A stretch of DNA of 59,533 nt. It comes from Anabaena minutissima FACHB-250. Its GTDB lineage: Bacteria > Cyanobacteriota > Cyanobacteriia > Cyanobacteriales > Nostocaceae. The stretch spans positions 1 to 59,533 of the forward strand of contig NZ_JACJRG010000036.1 of assembly GCF_014697125.1 (NCBI RefSeq), written 5' to 3'. The notes below the pieces were generated by a model. That model worked only from the letters and a program-made list of their open reading frames with translations, made no database searches and was not told the DNA's origin. Below are positions 53,452 through 59,533 of the stretch, piece after piece; the first letter of the stretch is position 1, and each line of letters starts with the position of its first letter. The translations under genes were made by a program, and so were the position numbers.

Positions 53452-54354
53452 CTAAAAGGGTATATTGTCTTCTAGTTCGTTGTTGATTACAGGTGAAGCT
53501 TCTACAGTGATCGCTGTATTGTGATAGTGATGATTGCTGCTACTTTGATTAGGTAAGCTAGGAAGCCGCAATCTTAAAGCGCAATCTACACTGTACTTAT
53601 CTCCCGTTTCCTCAATATGAGAAATCACCAGACACAGAGCTTCACCAGGAGCAGGTCGCCAGCCAGAATCTAGTAGTAACGCAGCGTTACCCCTAGCCCA
53701 TACAGACCGACCATCAGCAAGGTGCAGTTTGTAACTTGTGCCGTACTCTCCCTCACTTTCCGTGATACCTTGAACCAGGAATTCGCCCAAGCCCAATTCC
53801 TGCATTTTCATGCAAGAGCCACAGGGAACTTGACGTAAGAAGGGGAGTAGGGATTCTTCGTTAATTAAGGTTGCATTCAGGTCTGCCGATGTGAGGTTTA
53901 ATTCCTTTGTTGCTAGTGAGATATTAATTTTAAAGACATCTCTAGAGGGAGCAACAAAAGAGCAGAAAGCTTTAGGATAGGTTACTCCGGCGGTATCTTT
54001 CTCCTCCGTCACCGTGACTTTGCCTCTCAAGTTTCCGAGTATCAGCCGATCGCCCATCTGTTGAACCCCAAAGAGATTAGCTCCCAGCTTCAGGACTATA
54101 GAATCATCATCCCGAAAGATAGCCGGGCCATACACAGCTTGAGGGACACCATTAGCTGCTTTCACCAACAGCACTCGCTCAACGTCGAAATCCCGCAATA
54201 ACTCTGTCCCAAGGTGTTCGAGAAAATCCAGCAAAGCAACTTGTTCAGCATTTGAAAGTTGAGAAATGCCAATATCATTCCAGGTATGAGTCAAGTCTTC
54301 TCGCAGCACGATAGAAGGAAACGAAGTTGCGCTAAATTCAATTGTTTTTGCCAT
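53452..54354 (-). CDS. OB-fold-like protein with SSB-type C-terminal tip
   Basis: 300 residues. The region about 185-275 reads as an OB-fold (LGEFLVQGITESEGEYGTSY, KLHLADGRSVWARGNAALLL, GEALCLVISHIEETGDKYSV). A CGSC motif precedes it. After a disordered linker rich in S, N, H and T, the protein ends NNELEDNIPF, nearly the DDDIPF tip that bacterial SSB uses to recruit RecO, RecQ, PriA and exonuclease I. It is larger than normal SSB and its N-terminal half is not SSB-like. It probably binds ssDNA within the AAA/Ycf35 operon. Confidence 0.65.
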   Translation of the reverse strand: MAKTIEFSATSFPSIVLREDLTHTWNDIGISQLSNAEQVALLDFLEHLGTELLRDFDVERVLLVKAANGVPQAVYGPAIFRDDDSIVLKLGANLFGVQQMGDRLILGNLRGKVTVTEEKDTAGVTYPKAFCSFVAPSRDVFKINISLATKELNLTSADLNATLINEESLLPFLRQVPCGSCMKMQELGLGEFLVQGITESEGEYGTSYKLHLADGRSVWARGNAALLLDSGWRPAPGEALCLVISHIEETGDKYSVDCALRLRLPSLPNQSSSNHHYHNTAITVEASPVINNELEDNIPF

Positions 54355-54467
54355 ATTTTTTGCTCCAAATCCTCAATATCAATTCCTTTAATCGCGTTAG
54401 CGATAAGTACGGATTGTCTGGCGTTTGAACACCAAATTAATTAAGTCAGCCATTCGGCAAATGAAGA

Positions 54468-54656
54468 CTAAAATCTGTCATCATAAAGAAATTGGTCATG
54501 GTAATAAGCTTGTTCTTCTTGCCAAAGAGCTTCCCTAGCTGCTAATTCTCGTAATTCTGGTGAATTAGAGTCAGTTATTATTTCTGGTCGTACTGACTCC
54601 AATTTTTTGCGACACACTGCTAAATTCTGTGTTTTCTGTGGTGCGATAATGTTCAT
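54468..54656 (-). CDS. Small hypothetical protein
   Basis: 62 residues: SVRPEIITDSNSPELRELAA then REALWQEEQAYYHDQFLYDD, helical and acidic at the end. Lies 113 bases before the OB-fold gene in the same direction. Function unknown. Confidence 0.5.
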   Translation of the reverse strand: MNIIAPQKTQNLAVCRKKLESVRPEIITDSNSPELRELAAREALWQEEQAYYHDQFLYDDRF

Positions 54657-54909
54657 TTTTTCTGCAATAAATGTTTTTGAAATGATGCGTGTAAACGCAT
54701 TTACCGCACTTCACTACCATACAATAAACGAAACCGTGTCAGTTATCATTTGCCATTGCTTTTATATATGGTTTAATGCCTTGCTTGTGGGTGGGTTGAA
54801 AACATCTTGTCCCAAGGAGACACGCTACGCGAATGCTGCTGAGAAATGACCACTGACAAAATCATGCTTACTTGACGCTACGCAAACATCCCATTTTGGG
54901 AAAGGATTT

Positions 54910-55206
54910 TTAATTCGGTTTCTTCTTAACTAAACGTTCCCAACTACATCTGCCACGGCGACCAGGAATAACTTGTAATTGCTCACGCCTATAAATGAGA
55001 ATGAGACGAGTATTAGGGACTATTCCTGGTCTGCCCTGGAAATAGATAAAGTAATCGCCAGTCCTTTTGGAATATAAATCAACAACTCCAATAGTATCTG
55101 TAAGGTCTAATAGGTGATGGCAATCATATCCCTTAACCCTCACTTTTGTACCATCTTTAATTACAGAGAAATTAAGCTCTATCTGAGTTATGTCGTTGTT
55201 TTTCAT
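54910..55206 (-). CDS. Small hypothetical protein
   Basis: 98 residues, small beta-rich domain: FSVIKDGTKVRVKGYDCHHL, TIGVVDLYSKRTGDYFIYFQ, PNTRLILIYRREQL. Looks like an SH3-like or KOW-like barrel with a basic tail. Upstream of it on the minus strand are the remains of the DUF6876 gene. Not recognised. Confidence 0.55.
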   Translation of the reverse strand: MKNNDITQIELNFSVIKDGTKVRVKGYDCHHLLDLTDTIGVVDLYSKRTGDYFIYFQGRPGIVPNTRLILIYRREQLQVIPGRRGRCSWERLVKKKPN

Positions 55207-55299
55207 AACTAATTGCTTGAGAAAAACTCGCTCTTAGCTATTGTGTGATTTCAACATGAGAGCGAGTTAAATTTAAAAGTAATGTGCAGTTCAGTCAGG

Positions 55300-55743
55300 T
55301 CAGTTTTTGTGGTGTTCTCTGACATCAATTTTCACTTGCCACCACGAAACTTTCTGCACTACATAAAGTTTCGTGGTGGCAAGTGGGAAGTCTGTATATT
55401 CAATTTCTTGGCGTATTACTTCCTGATCTGTATCCCACTCACAAATTAACGTGCCTGATTGATTCTCTACTAACAAGTGCCAAATTTGGAAATCTTGTAG
55501 CTGGGAATTGGAGAGAAACTTTTGAGTTTGATATGAAGCGATGTCTGACGACAAGCCGCTTCGCGTCTACGCATCAATTAGCCAATAAGCTTCCGCCGCA
55601 TCAGCTAGATATTTAACCCCTTCAGTATATTGAATACCTAACCAATGTTTGTAGATGACTTCCGAACCCGTAAAATGTTTAAGTTCAGCAATTATTTGTT
55701 CAGCATTTTTCATGGCTTTAAGCTCATAAAATATTACTTTCAT
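55300..55743 (-). pseudogene. DUF6876 gene interrupted by a 27-bp insertion with in-frame TAG
   Basis: The upstream half (MKNAEQIIAELKHFTGSEVI, YTEGVKYLADAAEAYWLIDA) and downstream half (IASYQTQKFLSNSQLQDFQI, EYTDFPLATTKLYVV) together match DUF6876. They are in the same frame, separated by 27 inserted bases (55543-55569) that carry an in-frame TAG. Without the insertion the DNA would read GCGATCGC (HIP1) and the protein WLIDAIASYQ, as in the family. The start is at 55743, or more likely 55713 (MKNAEQ). The shorter downstream frame could start at TTG 55554. Confidence 0.75.
55543..55569. mobile_element. 27-bp small dispersed repeat inserted in a HIP1 site
   Basis: Removing this stretch joins GCGAT and CGC to restore an exact HIP1 octamer in a coding frame. 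Its content (CAAGCCGCTTCGCGTCTA end) is the sort seen in many Nostoc small dispersed repeats. It encodes no protein, so it must have been copied in by another activity or slipped recombination. Confidence 0.65.
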
Positions 55744-55773
55744 TACCCCAAGAGGCGTAAGCCTCAAAACCAA

Positions 55774-56182
55774 TAATCAGTGAGCGATCGCCCTTGAACT
55801 TTGTCATCTGTTGCGCTTTGGTGACATCTTCCTGACTCTAGTGGTGAGCAGAGGGGAAAGAACTTGTACAAATCTCTCCTCTGCTCCCCGAAGTTCGCCC
55901 GGTTCGCGTAAGCGTCTCGTAAGAGAGGGAAACCCTCCTTGCGACTTCTCTTCCTGCTCAAGAGCCTGCCTTCACCCGGCAATTTTGGGTTCGCAGACTA
56001 CTAGCTGGAAAGTGCTGTTGGCCGAGTGGGGTGTTAGCCTTTTGAAGTAAAAATCCCAGTCCCCAGTCACTAGAACATTTTCATGCAAGGCTTGTGAAAC
56101 TTATTCCATTGGGACTGCTTTGTTTAAGAGCGGGATATGATGATTACTATGTTGTCACCCGTGCATTTAGATAATTGTCACT
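55774..56182. other. Spacer with dispersed repeats and TTGTCAC boxes
   Basis: No gene supported. There is a fold-back GAGCAGAGG/CCTCTGCTC at about 55845-55890 and Nostoc-type repeat pieces at about 55903-55950. At the right end TTGTCAC occurs at 56152-56158 and 56175-56181, the second just before the ATG at 56183. Confidence 0.5.
56152..56181. promoter_or_regulatory. Paired TTGTCAC boxes upstream of the HTH gene
   Basis: Two TTGTCAC boxes 23 bases apart, with GTGCATT between. The same module is repeated at 56513-56541, immediately after the gene. Confidence 0.55.
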
Positions 56183-56512
56183 ATGATTGCAGCCAAAACC
56201 CCTACTAGAAGACACTGGGAACTGTTTAAGGTTTATCAAGCTAAGGTTGCTATCAAGATGGAGCCTGAAGAGTTCCTAAAACATTGGGCTGTCAACTATG
56301 AAGAACTGGCAGAGTTATGCGGACGCTCTAAAAGCACGGTGGCTCATTGGTTTTCTCAAGGTGAACATCGTAGAGAACCGTCGGAAGCTGACAAACGCAG
56401 ACTGGCAGAAATTCATGCGCTGTGGACTCAATTTGAAAATGAACCTGCTCACCTCAGAGAAATCTGGGCAAGAAAGCGTCGCCGCAAAAACGATACAGAG
56501 TGCAATGATTAG
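56183..56512 (+). CDS. HTH protein flanked by repeated boxes
   Basis: 109 residues. HTH at about 38-60 (NYEELAELCGRSKSTVAHWF), followed by a basic tail (REIWARKRRRKNDTE). The start codon directly adjoins a TTGTCAC box. Matching boxes follow the gene. Either it is an autoregulated regulator or a small gene at the end of a Tn7-like element. Confidence 0.7.
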   Translation: MIAAKTPTRRHWELFKVYQAKVAIKMEPEEFLKHWAVNYEELAELCGRSKSTVAHWFSQGEHRREPSEADKRRLAEIHALWTQFENEPAHLREIWARKRRRKNDTECND

Positions 56513-56549
56513 TTGTCACGGGTGCATTAATTAGTTGTCACCATGACAA
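56513..56549. repeat. Second TTGTCAC module after the HTH gene
   Basis: TTGTCAC at 56513-56519 and 56535-56541, spaced 22 bases. The second is inside the palindrome GTTGTCACCATGACAAC. Reverse complement GTGACAAnTnATTAATG resembles, from memory, TnsB-site repeats at ends of cyanobacterial Tn7-like/CAST elements. Confidence 0.45.
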
Positions 56550-56599
56550 CAGAGCTTTTATTGTGGGTCATAGCTATTCCTGCTCAACACAGGTGAATC

Positions 56600-56854
56600 A
56601 TGATTACCCAAAGCTTCCTATCCGGTGTAGAAGACCCAAATCCACCCGTCCAAAATCAAGCGTCTGACAACACAGTTCCTCTTAGAGAACCACTCAAACA
56701 TCTGTTGATTGGTTCTTCTAAAGCTGTAACCAGTACAATCCACTACTTACAGGTTATTGGCTATGCCCAGGTAGGCGATTGGAGTCCCCTGCTACCAAGT
56801 CCCAATCCAGGCGAAGTCATGAGTATCCTTAACAGACCTCTGGTAGTGCAGTAA
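56600..56854 (+). CDS. Conserved cyanobacterial small protein
   Basis: 84 residues with a good Shine-Dalgarno (CAGGTG). Sequence REPLKHLLIGSSKAVTSTIH, YLQVIGYAQVGDWSPLLPSP looks like a widely distributed small cyanobacterial protein seen near many genes. No known function. A terminator follows at 56888. Confidence 0.65.
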   Translation: MITQSFLSGVEDPNPPVQNQASDNTVPLREPLKHLLIGSSKAVTSTIHYLQVIGYAQVGDWSPLLPSPNPGEVMSILNRPLVVQ

Positions 56855-57273
56855 GTATTGTTACTTTGTCAAACTCACCAATTAATGCCCCCGTAAGGGG
56901 GTTTTTGTTATGTGTAAAGTTCTTTTGACATCCATGCTCAACGACTGGTGACTATCCTAACTATACTCTAGCCACTAAAACTTGGTTAATAGAGCGATTC
57001 CTGAATCCTACAGCCTGTCATTCCTGCAACCAGACGATAAAGGTAAACGCCAAAACACCAAACAATCGGCTACAGCAGGTGCGTCGTGCTATAAAAATTA
57101 AGTATATAACTTAGCCTTTCACTCATCAAACACTTAAGTAAGTTACCTCTTAACATAGCTTAATAAATTAAACATATGTATCTCAAGTACCTGTCTTGAG
57201 AGACAATAAAAATCAGACAATATAAAAACAGACAAAACTACAATTATGTCTGATAAAAAAGAGAGTAATCAAA
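56855..57273. other. Spacer before the recombinase gene
   Basis: Starts with the terminator at 56888-56906. A TTAAGTATA box is at 57098-57106, with several similar CTTAAGTAAG and TTAATAAATT runs between 57098 and 57180. Probably the recombinase promoter region and possibly att or replication signals. Confidence 0.45.
56888..56906 (+). terminator. Intrinsic terminator
   Basis: CCCCC-GTAA-GGGGG followed by TTTTT, 33 bases after the stop of the 84-residue gene. A compact rho-independent terminator. Confidence 0.85.
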
Positions 57274-58203
57274 ATGGCTCTGTCGCTTGTGAAGGTGAGC
57301 AACTATCGTCAGGCGATCGCGTCGCTTACGCCAATGCAAGCGGAGGCGAAGTTGATTTCGCTGTGGTTGGATGGCAAGGCCAATTCATCAGTACAGGCTT
57401 ACCAGCGTTATACGAAGCGATTTTTAATTTTTTTGGGTAAACCACTCAAAAAAGTTACCTATGAAGATTTGGTGGAATACGCGACGGAATTTGGAGGTTG
57501 CGCTGAAAGTACCAGACGGATGTATCTGGCGGCAGCTAAAAGTTTGATTTCTTTCGCCCATAAAATTGGTTATCTGCCTTTCAATGTGGGGATGGCACTC
57601 AAGCTGAGTGAAATGCCAGACGCAATCAATGAGCGGTATTTAGATGAGGGTGATATTAAGTTGTTGGTGCGGATGGCACAGAAGAAATTGGAGTCCGTGA
57701 GGACACCGAAAAGGCAATATGTAGCTCGTCGCAATCTGTTAATTATCAAGTTGCTGTACCAAGCAGGGCTACGGGCTAATGAACTATGTCAGCTCGTATG
57801 GGGAGATTTAAGTCCGCGTGGGGATAGTGGACAGGTTTATATTCGCAAGACTAAGGGCAGCAAGAACCGTACTATTCTCATCAAGTCAAAATTGTGGGCA
57901 GAATTGATGGAGTTTAAGGGAGATGCTCTGGCGACAGATGCGGTGTTCCAGAGTCAGAAGGGAGGACATCTAGACCGTCAAAATCTACATCCGATTATTA
58001 AGGAAATAGCGGAGGCGGCGGGACTGAGTGATAAAGTTTCGGTTCATTGGTTGCGTCATGCTCATGGCTCTCATGCTATTGAGCGGGGGACTAATCCAGT
58101 GCTGGTAAAGGAAACTTTGGGTCATGCCAATTTAGCGACTACTGACCGTTATCTCAAAGCTAGACCTAGTGATAGCAGTGCTTTAAAGTTGATGGATGTG
58201 TAG
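57274..58203 (+). CDS. Tyrosine recombinase (phage integrase/Xer family)
   Basis: 309 residues, GAGAG 8 bases upstream of the ATG. N-terminal SAM-like core-binding domain at about 20-105 (SSVQAYQRYTKRFLIFLGKP). Catalytic domain: Arg in GLRANELCQLVW (about 166), Lys in RKTKGSKNRTI (about 190), HWLRHAHGSHA (about 257-267), LGHANLATTDRYL with the catalytic Tyr (about 293). All key residues are present, so it is likely active. It may resolve multimers or integrate the element. No att site found. Confidence 0.88.
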   Translation: MALSLVKVSNYRQAIASLTPMQAEAKLISLWLDGKANSSVQAYQRYTKRFLIFLGKPLKKVTYEDLVEYATEFGGCAESTRRMYLAAAKSLISFAHKIGYLPFNVGMALKLSEMPDAINERYLDEGDIKLLVRMAQKKLESVRTPKRQYVARRNLLIIKLLYQAGLRANELCQLVWGDLSPRGDSGQVYIRKTKGSKNRTILIKSKLWAELMEFKGDALATDAVFQSQKGGHLDRQNLHPIIKEIAEAAGLSDKVSVHWLRHAHGSHAIERGTNPVLVKETLGHANLATTDRYLKARPSDSSALKLMDV

Positions 58204-58399
58204 GTGTTTAGTTGGGGTTGAGGAGTAGTACCCGGTGAAAGGCTGGGTTTGCTAGGTCTGTTTATTGTGGCACTGGGTGATACAAACCATCTTGTGGGGA
58301 AAATTGCCCCCCAATGCTTTTGGGATATTGTTTACAGGCTTCCACTTCTCTACTATAAACCCTAAAATTTATATACTTTGGTATATTTTGGGTGTAGAT

Positions 58400-58975
58400 A
58401 TGGGAAACACAGAACGCGAATCAATCAACTTTAAACTCCCAAAACCTCTGACAATGGCACTCCGCACTGCTGCACGAGAACGTAACACTACTGCAACGGA
58501 TTTGGTGATCCAAGGCTTGCATCATGTCCTCGGACAAGTTGCAGGTACAGAAGTTAGTGTAGAAGTCCGTCTACACAATCTAGAAATCCAATGGGAGCAA
58601 ATCGCCAACCGTATAGAAGCAGGTGCAGAATCGGGGGTAGAATCAAGCTCACAACAGAGACTATCAACGCTTGAGCAAAAAACTGAAGCGATCGCCCAAA
58701 AGTTAGCAAAAATAGAAGGAGCAATTTCTGTACTCTCTCAACGCTCTTCCACTGGTTCGAGGCGACAGTCTTATAATTACCACCCACCCCAGCTAGAACT
58801 GCAAGCATATCAGGGAGAAAATCTCTCTAAAAGATTGGGTGTCGATTTGGCAACTTTAGAGCGAGAGCAGAGTAGCCAGACTCCCAAAGACTTTGAAAGG
58901 TGGTGTAGATCGAAAGATCCTGGTTCTGTTGGGTGGCAGAGGCGCGATGATGGACTGTACCACCCCATTAGATGA
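58400..58975 (+). CDS. RHH/coiled-coil plasmid protein
   Basis: 191 residues from the ATG at 58400. The N-terminal (RESINFKLPKPLTMALRTAA, RERNTTATDLVIQGLHHVLG) is a CopG-like ribbon-helix-helix pattern. A coiled coil (about 60-110, EQKTEAIAQKLAKIEGAISV) and a C-terminal domain (QTPKDFERWCRSKDPGSVGW) follow. Possibly a plasmid regulator or copy-control factor. The longer frame from GTG 58265 is not supported. Confidence 0.65.
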   Translation: MGNTERESINFKLPKPLTMALRTAARERNTTATDLVIQGLHHVLGQVAGTEVSVEVRLHNLEIQWEQIANRIEAGAESGVESSSQQRLSTLEQKTEAIAQKLAKIEGAISVLSQRSSTGSRRQSYNYHPPQLELQAYQGENLSKRLGVDLATLEREQSSQTPKDFERWCRSKDPGSVGWQRRDDGLYHPIR

Positions 58976-59168
58976 TGATCATCGCCTAAAAGTTTCCATG
59001 TTCCGAATAAGGTCGGGAATGTTTAATATACTCAGCGAACTTGAAGATTAAGAACTGAAATTACAATCAATGTCAAAACTTATACTTTTGTTTGTCATTC
59101 GCATGAAAAAAGTTATGACTTGGCAGTCAGTGATATAACTTACATTTAGTCACTGGTAATCGACGGGT

Positions 59169-59533
59169 ATGAATGTTTATCATCGAAAACTTTATGCGTT
59201 CCTACGAGCAATAGAAAAAATCGATTGGCTGAAGGTAGATTTGAATTATATTTACAATAATTTAGCTTGTTTGCAACCGTATTTAGCAGATTTACAGAAA
59301 TGGTGGGAAAGCCAAAATGGTGAACAAGCAGTACGTATCAGCAGTTCTTCGGATCGTGTTAGCCTGAATTACGTACTAAACCAAGGTAATGAAGAACACA
59401 TTTTTATTTGTCATACCATTAGGGACTTCCAAAGAATAAATTATCCCAAAAAATTAATCTTTGGGCAGTTACTAAATAATGATTATCATTATTTAGGGGG
59501 AAGAAAGCGGCTGCCGCTTTCTTCCCCCTTTGT
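59169..59533 (+). CDS. Hypothetical protein cut by the right edge
   Basis: 121 codons (MNVYHRKLYAFLRAIEKIDW, LYIYNNLACLQPYLADLQKW-like) run off the right edge in frame. Joined to base 1 the frame continues V-V-V-G-D-H-Y-L-A and stops at TAA 50-52, giving about 138 residues. A 17-bp perfect hairpin is inside the frame at 59495-59529, so the ending is uncertain. No family recognised. Confidence 0.5.
   Translation, partial: MNVYHRKLYAFLRAIEKIDWLKVDLNYIYNNLACLQPYLADLQKWWESQNGEQAVRISSSSDRVSLNYVLNQGNEEHIFICHTIRDFQRINYPKKLIFGQLLNNDYHYLGGRKRLPLSSPF

Noticed and set aside
55764..56050. Frames in the repeat-rich spacer
   Set aside because: Built from dispersed repeats and fold-back DNA; no protein-like conservation seen.
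57246..57440. 64-residue frame at the start of the recombinase
   Set aside because: Overlaps the recombinase in another frame. The recombinase start at 57274 has its own GAGAG and full family similarity.
1..59533. Diversity-generating retroelement or group II intron
   Set aside because: No reverse transcriptase frame and no template/variable repeat pair was seen.

Overview
The window looks like a large conjugative plasmid, or most of one, from a filamentous heterocyst-forming (Nostocales-type) cyanobacterium. Pointers are the many HIP1 octamers (GCGATCGC), short tandemly repeated heptamers in spacers (about 8995-9095 and 31234-31317), very small dispersed repeats of the Nostoc type, WD40/AAA-like signalling proteins, and Ycf35/Ycf46 family proteins. 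No rRNA, tRNA, CRISPR array, reverse transcriptase or complete transposase gene was seen. An open frame at the right edge can be continued for 17 more codons from the left edge, which fits a circular molecule cut open but does not prove it.

Layout. 0.3-4.0 kb: a winged-helix protein with a repeat-rich middle, an XRE-like regulator, and ParA/ParB. 4.7-19.7 kb: a type IV secretion (conjugation) cluster with VirB2-, VirB3-, VirB4-, VirB5-, VirB6-, VirB8-, VirB10- and VirB9-like proteins, a large exported protein with a possible transglycosylase-like end, and a VirD4 coupling ATPase. 20.2-24.1 kb: a coiled-coil protein with a Ycf46-like AAA ATPase, then a small protein with an HNH nuclease. 24.6-28.6 kb (minus): an unrecognised gene, a long A-rich spacer, a TPR membrane protein and a MOBV relaxase fused to a primase/Toprim-like tail. 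29.4-33.4 kb: a ParM/ParR-type second partition system with a parC-like repeat region, then a ParA-like P-loop ATPase with an AT-hook and its membrane partner. 33.4-40.1 kb: HTH-AAA-like and AAA-like-WD40 signalling proteins. 40.8-44.6 kb: a 1282-residue protein carrying both double-psi beta-barrel signatures of an RNA polymerase, including a DFDGD motif. 44.7-48.3 kb: DNA-binding and accessory proteins and a TPR protein. 48.5-55.7 kb (minus): a gene set with a WGR protein, a second Ycf46-like AAA ATPase, DUF2997, Ycf35/DUF1257, a coiled-coil protein, an OB-fold-like protein with an SSB-type C-terminal tip, small proteins, and a DUF6876 gene broken by a 27-bp insertion in a HIP1 site. 56.1-59.5 kb: HTH protein, small conserved protein, tyrosine recombinase, RHH protein and a gene cut by the window edge.

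How it fits together. Relaxase, coupling protein and VirB-like channel would transfer the plasmid. ParAB and ParMR-like modules would segregate it. The recombinase may resolve multimers or integrate. The most unusual parts are the single-chain RNA-polymerase-like protein and the Ycf46/Ycf35/DUF2997/OB-fold/WGR operon. Both look like nucleic-acid machinery of unknown purpose on a mobile element.
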